Shown in pieces: positions 1 to 10,247 of a stretch of DNA of 48,403 nt (within the stretch, counting starts at the first letter, position 1; the number at the start of each line of letters is the position of its first letter). The position numbers and the translations under genes are program-made. The stretch is from positions 1-48,403 of the forward strand of contig JAHFON010000005.1 of NCBI GenBank assembly GCA_023261695.1. The letters are read 5' to 3'. The DNA is from Candidatus Moraniibacteriota bacterium. GTDB lineage: Bacteria > Patescibacteriota > Minisyncoccia > Moranbacterales > UBA1568. The notes under the pieces are model-generated. The model was not told the DNA's origin, did no database searches, and saw only the letters and a list, made by a program, of their open reading frames with translations.

Positions 1-344
1 GATTATAGGAAATGATAAACAGAACAGATCAAAGACAGACAAGGAAAAGTAATTGCTTCTATCAAAATTATTTGATAGGTCCCTAAATACTTAGCCATTT
101 GCTGGAAACTCTGGAGTATCTGATGGTACTATGGTAAAATTGTTCCATAGAACAAAATATGCCAAGTAAAAAACCAATCAGTGTATCTTATTTTCAAAAT
201 AAGAAACCAGACAATCAGCAGGAAAGATTAAAAACCATGGAGGACATCGCGGTTTTTAGAATCCTCAGAGACCAAACGCTAAGTCCGCCAATCGGCGGAA
301 AAATATGGTCCGTTCTCTCTGGCGACAGAGAGCTAACATGAAAG
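1..344 (+). other. Group I intron (3' part, truncated by window start) in 23S rRNA at about E. coli position 1931
   Basis: P/Q-like elements atttgctggaaactc (~100) and aatcagcaggaaag (~213); R/S P7 pairing cagagaccaaacg / aaatatggtcc; ends with G344 immediately before 23S exon AGCGAAATTCC (E. coli 1932 onwards). Confidence 0.8.
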
Positions 345-1660
<1,316 letters not shown>

Positions 1661-1819
1661 TCTTTTTTTCATTGACACGACGAAGCAGAAAAGTGAAGGC
1701 GGTTATCGCCTACGCTCGAAGCTTCGGCGTATCGACGACGGTTAACAGTGAAGAGCGCTTGTCCATACGAGATACATACTTATTTGATAGTGTTTTTTAA
1801 TTTTATTTTTTTAAGGGCA

Positions 1820-1937
1820 AAGTATCCGGTGCTTCTAGCGAAGTGGAAACACCTGTTCCCATCCCGAACACAGCAGTTAAGCACTTCAGCTCCGATGGTA
1901 GCCTTCAGTGGCAAGAGTAGGTCAGTGCCGGGTACTT
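1820..1937 (+). rRNA. rrf: 5S ribosomal RNA
   Basis: Terminal stem aagtatccgg/ccgggtactt and conserved cacctgttcccatcccgaacacagcagttaagc. Confidence 0.95.
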
Positions 1938-1951
1938 TGAACTTAAGAAAT

Positions 1952-1985
1952 GCAAAATTCTGCCGGTTTAAACCGGCAGAATTTT
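1952..1985 (+). terminator. Intrinsic terminator after 5S
   Basis: Near-perfect palindrome aaaattctgccggtttaaaccggcagaatttt. Confidence 0.8.
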
Positions 1986-2113
1986 GGTGTTTGGATAAAA
2001 ACTAACTTGGGCGCTTGGCTTCTATGTCATGGCAAGTGGAATAAATATCTTTTCGCTTTCCTTGTCATCAGTTTTATTTCTTGGTAGTCTAACAAAGTGC
2101 TTGAAAAAAACAG

Positions 2114-2189
2114 GCCGTTGTAGCTCAGTTGGTAGAGCACGTCCTTGGTAAGGACGAGGTCATCGGTTCAATCCCGATCAACGGCTCCA
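2114..2189 (+). tRNA. tRNA-Thr (GGT), CCA encoded
   Basis: Cloverleaf with acceptor gccgttg/caacggc, anticodon loop ttggtaa, T-arm atcggttcaatcccgat, CCA. Confidence 0.95.
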
Positions 2190-2383
2190 AAATTAGACTT
2201 TCCGATAACGAAGATGTAATTAAACGCAATAACTCTGACACTTTTCGCGTTTACCGTCTTTTTGTAACAAGTTAATCGCTAAAAAGTCTCAAATGTGCTG
2301 AACGAGTACAGTGGCTTGTGAAAAGTTAAAAAGTTTAATATTATGACCGTATAGTCGTATATAAACTTTTTAACTAAACCATT

Positions 2384-3379
2384 ATGAATAACAAAACATT
2401 AGTTAGTTTCATTATTGCTGTCTTGGTTGTTGGTGGAATTTGGTATTTTGCTTCAAATAAGCAAGAGGCAAAATTAGAAACAACTAAAGTTAAAATTGCG
2501 AACTTGCCAATCACTGATGGCCTACCGCTTTACCTTGCTTTAGAGAAAGGGTATTTCAAAGACGATGGACTTGATGTAGAGCTTGTAAAATTTGAAGCTC
2601 CCAATCAACTTATTGACGCGATAATGTCTGGTCAAGTTGATTTCACTTCGCCAAGTGGCGCGATGGGGATTACTGGCGTTGCTGATTTCAAAAACCCTGA
2701 CAAGGTCAAGATTTATGTTGCCTCAGGAGATGATGAGAAGACACCCGTGGATTCAGTGTTCGTTAAAGCAGACAGTCACATTACTTCAATTCAAGAATTG
2801 AAAGGAAAGAAGCTTGGTATTCTACCTGGTATCCAATGGCGAACAATCTCAACTCATATTTTGGCAAAGAATAATTTGGTAGCCAATAAAGATGTAGTTT
2901 TAGTAGAACTAGCGCCGTCACTCCAAGTTACTGCGCTTGCTTCTGGAGAAATTGACGCCCTCCTCGCTCTTGAACCAATGTCCACGACACTTAGGGCCAA
3001 GGGCATCGGAAAGGAAATCCTACGAGCAGCCGCTGCAACGACAATTGCTAACCCATTCTTCCCTGGGGCTGGTGCAGTGCGAGTAGATTTTGCTATGAAA
3101 AATCCTCACACAACAGAAAAGGTGTTAAGGGTTTTTGCTCGTGCTATTAAAGAAATCAGAGAAAATCCAGATCAAGCTCGGCAGTATTTAAAGGGGTATA
3201 CGCCACTTGATGATGCGTTGATTGCTCAGGCGTCAATTCATAAATTCAAAATGTATGACGAGATAACCAATGATGATATCGCGATGATTCAGAAATTCTA
3301 CGATATATTTTCGACGTACAAAATCGTGGATAAGCAAATGGATTTCAAACATCTTTTGTATTCTCCAACCTTAAACTAA
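2384..3379 (+). CDS. ABC transporter substrate-binding protein (NMT1/THI5/SsuA-like)
   Basis: N-terminal signal/TM; LPITDGLPLYLALEKGYFKDDGLDVELV motif; followed by ATPase and permease. Confidence 0.85.
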   Translation: MNNKTLVSFIIAVLVVGGIWYFASNKQEAKLETTKVKIANLPITDGLPLYLALEKGYFKDDGLDVELVKFEAPNQLIDAIMSGQVDFTSPSGAMGITGVADFKNPDKVKIYVASGDDEKTPVDSVFVKADSHITSIQELKGKKLGILPGIQWRTISTHILAKNNLVANKDVVLVELAPSLQVTALASGEIDALLALEPMSTTLRAKGIGKEILRAAAATTIANPFFPGAGAVRVDFAMKNPHTTEKVLRVFARAIKEIRENPDQARQYLKGYTPLDDALIAQASIHKFKMYDEITNDDIAMIQKFYDIFSTYKIVDKQMDFKHLLYSPTLN

Positions 3380-4129
3380 ATGAATGCTTTTATCTCTGTT
3401 CAAAATCTTAAGAAATCGTTTAACAATACCGAAGTCTTCCGAGACTTCAGTATTGATGTTGAGCAGGGAAAAATAACGGCGATTTTCGGACCGAACGGCT
3501 CCGGAAAATCAACTTTGCTAAACATTCTTTCTGGTATCACCACCAAAGATGGCGGTCAATTTGAGATTGAAAATTTTAATCACTTTGGATTTAGTTATAT
3601 CTTTCAAAATTATCGCGAGTCGTTGCTCCCATGGCGCACAAATTTTGAAAATGTCGCTTTGCCACTAGAAATACAAAAAAAGAGTAAGCAAGAGATAAAG
3701 AAAAAAGTTGAGGAATTGCAAAAACTTTTTGAATTCAAATTTGATTGGGAGAACTATCCATACGAATTGAGCGGAGGGCAACAGCAGATTTTGGCGTTTA
3801 TGCGCGCCCTCGTTACGAGTCCAAAAGTTTTATTCATTGACGAACCATTTTCTGCGCTTGATTACGAAAATAACTTGCGATTGCGAGAGCACCTCCAGAA
3901 ATATTATCTGAAATACACGCCGACAATTTTATTGATTACTCATAACATTGAGGAGGCAGTTCATCTTGCTGAAAAAATTGTAGTGTTCTCACAACGACCA
4001 ACCAAAGTACTGGAAGTTATAGAAAACCCTTTGTCATATCCAAGAACAGTACAATCGCTTAAAGCAGAGCAATTTCACCAAGTGAAAGACAAGGTGCTTT
4101 CTGCTTTTCAAAAAGTCACAAACTTATGA
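3380..4129 (+). CDS. ABC transporter ATP-binding protein (nitrate/taurine-type)
   Basis: Walker A GPNGSGKST, signature ELSGGQQQ, Walker B VLFIDEPFSALD. Confidence 0.95.
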   Translation: MNAFISVQNLKKSFNNTEVFRDFSIDVEQGKITAIFGPNGSGKSTLLNILSGITTKDGGQFEIENFNHFGFSYIFQNYRESLLPWRTNFENVALPLEIQKKSKQEIKKKVEELQKLFEFKFDWENYPYELSGGQQQILAFMRALVTSPKVLFIDEPFSALDYENNLRLREHLQKYYLKYTPTILLITHNIEEAVHLAEKIVVFSQRPTKVLEVIENPLSYPRTVQSLKAEQFHQVKDKVLSAFQKVTNL

Positions 4130-4869
4130 GGAAATATACTATCATTGGGCCAATACTCTTGATTTTAATTTGGGATGTGGCCTCACAGCTCCAACTTGTT
4201 GATAAATTTTTTCTACCTGATCCGTTTACCGTTATTAAAAAACTCGTAGAACTGATTGGAAGTGGTGCAATTCTGGGCGACCTCATTTTCACACTTGAAA
4301 GAGTGGTTTTGTCCTTTTTTATCGCGTTAGCAATTGGTTTACCTCTCGGTTTATTTCTTGGCGGGTCAGAAAAAATTTATCGGAGTGTAGAATTTATCAT
4401 TGATTTTTTTCGTTCCACTCCGGCCACAGCCCTTTTTCCACTTTTCCTTCTCGTTTTTGGTATAACTGATAAATCAAAAATTGCTGTCGCCGCTTTCGCG
4501 GCAATGCTCATTATTATTTTCAATACTGCTTATGGTGTTATGCATGCCAAAAAATCAAGAATATTGGCGGCGCAGATAATGGGAGCGACAAAAGTACAAA
4601 TTTTTCGCTGGATATTGTTTTGGGAGAGCTTGCCACAAACATTCATCGGCTTACGGAGTGCAATCAGTTTGTCGCTCGTCATTATCGTTGTGACTGAAAT
4701 GTTTATCGGCACAACTTCGGGCTTGGGGCGAAAAATTATTGATTCGCAAATAACCTACGAAATTCCGGCAATGTACGCGACTATCCTTATGACAGGTATA
4801 GTAGGTTATCTGCTCAACTTACTTTTCCTTGAAGCAGAGAAGAGATTTTTGCATTGGTGTCGTGAGTAA
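4126..4869 (+). CDS. ABC transporter permease (BPD-type)
   Basis: Hydrophobic, EAA-like region AAQIMGATKVQIFRWILFWESLPQTFIGLRSAISLS; overlaps ATPase stop. Confidence 0.9.
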   Translation: MRKYTIIGPILLILIWDVASQLQLVDKFFLPDPFTVIKKLVELIGSGAILGDLIFTLERVVLSFFIALAIGLPLGLFLGGSEKIYRSVEFIIDFFRSTPATALFPLFLLVFGITDKSKIAVAAFAAMLIIIFNTAYGVMHAKKSRILAAQIMGATKVQIFRWILFWESLPQTFIGLRSAISLSLVIIVVTEMFIGTTSGLGRKIIDSQITYEIPAMYATILMTGIVGYLLNLLFLEAEKRFLHWCRE

Positions 4870-4898
4870 GCTGTTAATCATTTTAAGTTTAACAAAAT

Positions 4899-5522
4899 AT
4901 GAAAAATCAACTTGATCACGCAACCATAAGGTTAGACACTACAATAATTCCTGGTGGGTACTGGGGTGGTCTAATCGCAAAAGGCCAGTATCTAAGGATC
5001 ATCGATCTCGATGGTCAGCAGGCTGTTGATTTTCTCTGTTATGATGCACACAACCCAAAAAATCGCTACAATGCCGCTAATACAATAAAAATCGCGGGGA
5101 ACATATATCTTAATAAGGGAAGTATTCTGTGGTCTGAAGCGGCTGACCATCTTGCCACAATTACGGATGATACGTGTGGATTACATGATACAATCTATGG
5201 TTGTTGTAGCAAGGAAGTTAATATGGTTCGTTATGGGGAAGCCGCACCCGCTTGTCGAGAAAATTTTCTTGCTGCTCTTAAAAAATATAATTTAGGTGCT
5301 AGAGATATTGTTTCCAATGTAAATTTCTTTATGAATGTTTCCGTTGGGCCCAATGGTGAGCTGACAATTTGTGAAGGGCTTTCAAAGCCGGGTGATTATG
5401 TTGAGTTGCGCGCTGAACGTGATTTGATCACGGTATTATCAAATTGTCCTCAAAAATTCAATCCATGTTCTGGCTTTAATCCATCTCCAGTACGTGTTCT
5501 GATTTATTCTTTGAAAGAATAG
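4899..5522 (+). CDS. DUF1989 / urea carboxylase-associated (carboxyguanidine deiminase-like) family protein
   Basis: IIPGGYWGGLIAKGQYLRIIDLDGQQAVDFLCYDA; CSKEVNMVRYG; CRENFLAALKKY; INFFMNVSV-like motif typical of DUF1989. Confidence 0.8.
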   Translation: MKNQLDHATIRLDTTIIPGGYWGGLIAKGQYLRIIDLDGQQAVDFLCYDAHNPKNRYNAANTIKIAGNIYLNKGSILWSEAADHLATITDDTCGLHDTIYGCCSKEVNMVRYGEAAPACRENFLAALKKYNLGARDIVSNVNFFMNVSVGPNGELTICEGLSKPGDYVELRAERDLITVLSNCPQKFNPCSGFNPSPVRVLIYSLKE

Positions 5523-5815
5523 ATAGATACAGTGTCAGAATTAGAAGCCCTACCGAGGCTTTGAGCGAGGCGGTGGTGGCGCTTTCCCCATTCAAGAATT
5601 TTTAATAAAATAGGTTCGAGCGAAGCCATAAAGACACTCCAAAATTAGACTTTCGGACAAAATACGGACTTTTTGTGGGTTTTTGGGCATAGGTTTGATG
5701 TAATTTTAGCTTGACAGGATAGATAGATGTAATATTCTATGTTTAATGCATAAAATGCATCATCTCGTTTGTACTCACAGTTCACTCGCAAGTACGAAAA
5801 GAAAAGGAGGATGCG

Positions 5816-6079
5816 ATGTCAGAAAATGAGACCGATGAGGTGGTAACCATCTCTTTCGACTGGCTGGGGAAAAATTCCTTGGACACGTGGAAAAAACCCA
5901 AGACCAGAATGACAAGAGATGGCAGGACGGTTACCGTTGTACCGGGTATTGGCGAAAACGGTGTCGGCTGGCGCAATCCCTTAGTCATAGAGCCAAAGGG
6001 GGCGACAGTAATTTCGTCCTTCCCCGATCATCGCACCGGATGCTGGACGGTCGAGGTGAGGGTACCCGCCGTTTCGTGA
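5816..6079 (+). CDS. Hypothetical protein, 87 aa
   Basis: Good RBS aaaggaggatgcgatg; no recognised family. Confidence 0.5.
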   Translation: MSENETDEVVTISFDWLGKNSLDTWKKPKTRMTRDGRTVTVVPGIGENGVGWRNPLVIEPKGATVISSFPDHRTGCWTVEVRVPAVS

Positions 6080-6268
6080 TTTTCTTTAGAAGCGCCATCG
6101 CCGGCTCCTTGTGGCAGAACAGTGCCGCAAGGATCCTGACTTTTTTTGAGTAGCGGAGAAGAGATCAAGATTAAGCCCGCCTTTTCTTTCTAAGAAATTC
6201 GCGCGGTTGACGGAAATGATATTTTCGCGTAGAGTGAAAAGGTTGTAAATAACGAATTATTGAGAACT

Positions 6269-6430
6269 ATGGGACAAGTCAAAGATACTTTAGTGAAACT
6301 CAAGTGTTCTGTGTGCAATCGCATCACTCATTACACTAAGCGCAACAAGAAAAAGGTGAAAGAAAAACTCGCGCTTAGCAAGTATTGTCGATTTTGCAGG
6401 AAAAATACCGGCCACACCGAAAGCAAATGA
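6269..6430 (+). CDS. rpmG: 50S ribosomal protein L33 (53 aa; below the ORF-track cutoff)
   Basis: MGQVKDTLVKLKCSVCNRITHYTKRNKKKVKEKLALSKYCRFCRKNTGHTESK; CxxC...CxxC L33 pattern. Confidence 0.9.
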   Translation: MGQVKDTLVKLKCSVCNRITHYTKRNKKKVKEKLALSKYCRFCRKNTGHTESK

Positions 6431-6543
6431 TTTGTGTAGCGAAAATAAAAATACCTTGTCAGCTCGCTGGAGGTATTTTATTTTTTGGGATTCTCTTTTT
6501 TGCGCAACGTTTGTTATAATACAAGGCAGGTATAAAATCAGAG

Positions 6544-6614
6544 GGGGGCGTCGTATAATGGTAGTACAAAGGTCTCCAAAACCTTCAGCGTAGGTTCGAT
6601 TCCTACCGTCCCTG
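6544..6614 (+). tRNA. tRNA-Trp (CCA)
   Basis: Acceptor gggggcg/cgtccct, anticodon stem-loop aaggtctccaaaacctt, T-arm gtaggttcgattcctac. Confidence 0.9.
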
Positions 6615-6620
6615 CAAATT

Positions 6621-6692
6621 GGCCTCATCGTCTAGCGGCTAGGACATCAGGTTCTCATCCTGAAAACAGGGGTCCGATTCCCCTTGGGGCTA
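6621..6692 (+). tRNA. tRNA-Glu (CTC)
   Basis: Acceptor ggcctca/tggggct, anticodon loop ttctcat, T-arm aggggtccgattcccct. Confidence 0.92.
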
Positions 6693-6815
6693 CGATTTTT
6701 TGCTTTGACAAAATCTTTTTTATATCTTATCCTACTAAACCAGCCAAAGGCTGGCTCAGTTTAGTTCGCTAACAATTGAATAATAATAATCCTCAAAAAG
6801 AAAGGAAGGTGCGAG

Positions 6816-7685
6816 ATGGAAAATGCTACAGTTGCTTGGCCGTCTTTTTACAGTAGATTGCTAAAGCAATGGGAAAGGGGAAAGTTTGTTAGTATTAAGA
6901 TTGATAGCCTAAATTCGGACACCGCACGACGTATTGTAGATGCAACGCATCACTTAGTATGTGCTTACGAAATCCCTGTGTTTTTTGGTAATGGGAACGC
7001 CAGTATAAGCGCATTGCGCAATATCGTACAGCACGTTCATGGTATTGATCCATACCTGTTAGTGATCCTTGATGGTGGTGGTATCGCCCATTATCCTACG
7101 GGTAATGAGGTAAAGGAGGCAACATCCGAACACTTTGGGGCGGATGCAGTTACCTTGAATCCGTATCCTGGTTTTGCGCCGGTTCAACATTTTCTCGGGC
7201 GAGTTAACAAAGGTGTTGTTATACCTTGTCGTACTTCCAGATCAGACGGGAATGAATTTCAAGATATTGAGATTGTTCGTTGGTTTAGCGATCTAATCAA
7301 GATCTCTGATGACTATGATGAGGTGAGTAGGTTAAGCGGTATTATGGGGTGGTGTAATCCAAGCGGGCAATGTCATGTCCCCTTTTACCAATATCTAGCA
7401 TTATGCGTGTCTCGCCGCTGGAATTTCAACAAAAACTGCATTCTTGCTGTAGGAGTTGAATGTGGTGGCACTGAGGAGCTTCTAGCGGTCGCAAAAATTG
7501 CCCCCAACATCACGATTTTGGTAGAATGTCGGGAAAATATGCTACTAGAAGAACATGTTAAAAATATTGTTCAAGCCGTCCGAGATAGTAATGGCCAAGG
7601 GATGATTATTGAATCACCCAGTACTGATCTCGAGTACATAATGAAGTTGCATAACCTCGTAAACCGGTATCGTCTAGGTTGTTAG
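6816..7685 (+). CDS. Orotidine-5'-phosphate decarboxylase-like protein lacking the canonical catalytic motif
   Basis: DAVTLNPYPGFAPVQHFL...NKGVVIPCRTSRSDGNEFQDI resembles type-2 OMPDC; the expected DxKRxD is replaced by LDGGGIAHYPTG. Confidence 0.6.
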   Translation: MENATVAWPSFYSRLLKQWERGKFVSIKIDSLNSDTARRIVDATHHLVCAYEIPVFFGNGNASISALRNIVQHVHGIDPYLLVILDGGGIAHYPTGNEVKEATSEHFGADAVTLNPYPGFAPVQHFLGRVNKGVVIPCRTSRSDGNEFQDIEIVRWFSDLIKISDDYDEVSRLSGIMGWCNPSGQCHVPFYQYLALCVSRRWNFNKNCILAVGVECGGTEELLAVAKIAPNITILVECRENMLLEEHVKNIVQAVRDSNGQGMIIESPSTDLEYIMKLHNLVNRYRLGC

Positions 7686-7726
7686 GCAAAAATATTTGAT
7701 CCCTTACGGAAGGGATATAACAGGAG

Positions 7727-7780
7727 GGAAGACAAATGATCATAGAGGCAAGGGGAAGACAAATGATCATAGAGGCAATA
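7727..7780 (+). repeat. 27-bp tandem duplication spanning the RBS and start codon of the GNAT gene
   Basis: ggaagacaaatgatcatagaggcaagg (7727-7753) repeated at 7754-7780. Confidence 0.95.
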
Positions 7781-8104
7781 AGTGTCCCAGCAAAAGAGAC
7801 TAAGTTCTTTGCTCGGACTCGGGAAAACAACGAAGAAGTTGCGCGCTCATTTATTGTTGTCGCGCGCAATGGTTTGCACAAGTCTCCCTTTGCTTTACTG
7901 GAAGACGTATCCGTCGCGCCCGGATATCGTGAAATGGGAATTGGCGGGTCTTTTGTTGATAGGGTTATCGATGAAGCGCGCGCGGAGAATTGCTACAAAC
8001 TAATTTCTACGGTACGTTTTGATCGTTCGAATCTGTTCGCGTGGTACGCGAAAAAGGGCTTCATGCCTTGGGGCATAGAATTCAGGATGAATCTGGAGCC
8101 TTGA
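7736..8104 (+). CDS. GNAT-family N-acetyltransferase
   Basis: LEDVSVAPGYREMGIGGSFVDRVIDEARAENCYKLISTVRFDRSNLFAWYAKKGFMPWG. Confidence 0.8.
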   Translation: MIIEARGRQMIIEAISVPAKETKFFARTRENNEEVARSFIVVARNGLHKSPFALLEDVSVAPGYREMGIGGSFVDRVIDEARAENCYKLISTVRFDRSNLFAWYAKKGFMPWGIEFRMNLEP

Positions 8105-8112
8105 CGTAATGG

Positions 8113-8160
8113 GGGCTCGTCCGAAACACTTCTGATACAGAGGTGTGGAGGACGAGCCTT
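8113..8160 (+). terminator. Hairpin terminator after the GNAT gene
   Basis: ggctcgtcc...ggacgagccttttacttt. Confidence 0.75.
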
Positions 8161-8342
8161 TTACTTTATACATACAAAAAAATTTAAAATTTCCTTGTTA
8201 TACCAATATGTTGCTATAGCAATGGTTTATGTAGTGGCGAATATCGGGAAGCCGGGGAATAGTTAGCGGAATTATTTTGTGTTAAACTGAATTTACCGTT
8301 AACCGCAAACTACAAACTACAAATCACAAACTATAAACTATT

Positions 8343-9056
8343 ATGTCTACTCTTATTTTTGATATTGAAACCGTGGGAGAAGATTTTGACGCTTTGGACG
8401 AGACGACGCAGGACGTGCTGACGCGTTGGATAAAAAAAGAATCCGAGAGCGGCGAGGATTATGCGGCCGCGCTGGCGGATATGAAAAACGGACTGGGATT
8501 TTCACCGCTCACGGGACAGATTGTGGCTATCGGCATTTATGACGGCGAGCGGGAGAAAGGGGCGGTGTATTTTCAATCTTCTCCGAAAAAGAAAGACGAA
8601 AGTTTTGAAGAAAACGGCTGTAAATTTGAAGTGATGACGGAAAAAGAAATGCTGCAAAAATTTTGGGAGGTAGTGGAAAAATATGAAACATTCGTAACGT
8701 TCAACGGCCGTGCGTTTGACGTGCCGTTTCTGATGGTGCGTTCGGCGATTCACGGAATTCGTCCGAGTAAAAATTTGCTGGCCAACCGCTATCTCAATTA
8801 CCAGCCCGGGCACGCCAGGCACGTTGACCTTTTGGATCAACTGACGTTTTATGGCGCGATGCGCAAAAAAGGAAGTTTGCATCTTTGGTGCCGCGCTTTC
8901 GGCATTGAAAGCCCCAAAGCGCAGGGCGTGGACGGCGATGACGTGAAAGCTCTTTTTGACGGCGGTCGTTCCACCGACATCGCGCGCTACAACGCGCGAG
9001 ACTTGCGCGCGACGTACGAACTTTATACTCATTATCTCCGCCTTTTGCAATTCTAG
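8343..9056 (+). CDS. Predicted 3'-5' exonuclease, ribonuclease H-like (DnaQ/PolB-type)
   Basis: LIFDIETVGEDFDALDE, VTFNGRAFDVPFLMVRS, DLLDQLTFYG, YNARDLRATYELY. Confidence 0.85.
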   Translation: MSTLIFDIETVGEDFDALDETTQDVLTRWIKKESESGEDYAAALADMKNGLGFSPLTGQIVAIGIYDGEREKGAVYFQSSPKKKDESFEENGCKFEVMTEKEMLQKFWEVVEKYETFVTFNGRAFDVPFLMVRSAIHGIRPSKNLLANRYLNYQPGHARHVDLLDQLTFYGAMRKKGSLHLWCRAFGIESPKAQGVDGDDVKALFDGGRSTDIARYNARDLRATYELYTHYLRLLQF

Positions 9057-9107
9057 TTTGTCTTGACAGGTCGCATTTGATATACTTTTAGGTGTGTTAT
9101 AAGTATT

Positions 9108-10199
9108 TTGGCAGGTTGTCTTATGCTGATTGAAGATGAACTGAAGGCTTTTAAGGCGCGTTTGGACCCGAAAATCGGGGCGTATTTTGACAAAGTGATT
9201 GCTGAAGCCGACAAAGAAGACGCGTTGGTGGCTGATGCGATTCGGCACTCGCGCAAGCTGGTTTTGTCTGGCGGAAAACGTCTGCGGGCGGCTTTTATGT
9301 ATTACGGTTATCTGGCCAGCGGCGGCGCGGATACGGAGAAAATACTGGAGGCGTCCGTGAGCATTGAACTGATTCATACGTTTCTTTTGGCGCACGACGA
9401 CATTATTGATCGGGACGATATGCGTCATGGAGTTACGACGTTGCACCGGCACTACGCGAATGTCGGCCAGACGTTTTTTCCCAAAAAAGACACAGAACAC
9501 TTTGGCAACGCTATGGCGATTATTGTCGGCGATATGCTGGGCGCTTTTGGGAACGACGTTATTTTTCGTTCGGATTTCGCGCCGGAGATGAAATTCGCGG
9601 CGCTCTCCAAGTTGCAGAACATTGTCTCTTTCACGGTCATCGGTCAAGCGCGAGACATATACATTGAATATCAAGGCAAAGCGAGTGAGCGAGAAATTCT
9701 TTCAATGTATAAAAACAAGACTGCCAAATATACCGTGGAGGGGCCGCTTCATTTGGGCGCGCTATTGGCCGGAGCGTCGGCAGAGTTGCTTAAAGAATTT
9801 TCGGCTTATGCTATCCCGCTGGGCATCGCTTTTCAGATACAAGACGATATTTTAGGTATTTTCGGCAATGCCAAGCGTTTGGGAAAACCGACCGGCTCGG
9901 ATATTCAAGAAGGCAAGATCACGCTGCTGGTTTCCAGAGCCCTGCGCGACGGGACCAAAGAGCAAAAGAAACGGATTAGGGAAATTCTGGCTCTGAAAGA
10001 TAAGCTTGCTGAAAAAGAGATCAAAGAGTTTCGCGAACTGATTGAAATAACGGGCGCAAGAAGCGGCGCCAAACAACTGGCGGAGCAATACATAGAAGAA
10101 GGCACACACTCGCTTGAGAGAGCGCGTGACAAAATGGACGCGCGGGCGTACAATTTTCTTTCTTCTGTGGCGGAGTATATGATGAATCGTGAATACTAA
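9108..10199 (+). CDS. Polyprenyl (geranylgeranyl/farnesyl) diphosphate synthase family protein
   Basis: GGKRLRAAF; first Asp-rich motif LAHDDIIDRDDMRHG; FQIQDDILGI. Confidence 0.9.
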   Translation: MAGCLMLIEDELKAFKARLDPKIGAYFDKVIAEADKEDALVADAIRHSRKLVLSGGKRLRAAFMYYGYLASGGADTEKILEASVSIELIHTFLLAHDDIIDRDDMRHGVTTLHRHYANVGQTFFPKKDTEHFGNAMAIIVGDMLGAFGNDVIFRSDFAPEMKFAALSKLQNIVSFTVIGQARDIYIEYQGKASEREILSMYKNKTAKYTVEGPLHLGALLAGASAELLKEFSAYAIPLGIAFQIQDDILGIFGNAKRLGKPTGSDIQEGKITLLVSRALRDGTKEQKKRIREILALKDKLAEKEIKEFRELIEITGARSGAKQLAEQYIEEGTHSLERARDKMDARAYNFLSSVAEYMMNREY

Positions 10200-10247
10200 T
10201 ACCGCTATAAATTGCCAATCCGGTACAAATATACGAATATTATGACT

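Noticed and set aside
159-341. 60-aa ORF in the first intron
   Set aside because: It overlaps the conserved Q/R/S core of the group I intron; no LAGLIDADG, GIY-YIG or HNH motif.
2210-2383. Possible guanidine riboswitch upstream of the ABC/DUF1989 genes
   Set aside because: One weak hairpin (tgtgct-gaacg-agtaca) but no paired ACGR loops and no ykkC-I consensus.
5540-5640. Possible tRNA remnant before the second 18-bp repeat (ggttcgag)
   Set aside because: Only the T-loop-like string is present; no acceptor or anticodon arm could be built.
8502-9674. Long antisense ORF (390 aa) opposite the exonuclease and prenyl synthase genes
   Set aside because: Sense genes have clear families; the antisense translation is low-complexity and motif-free, typical of GC-skewed codon usage.
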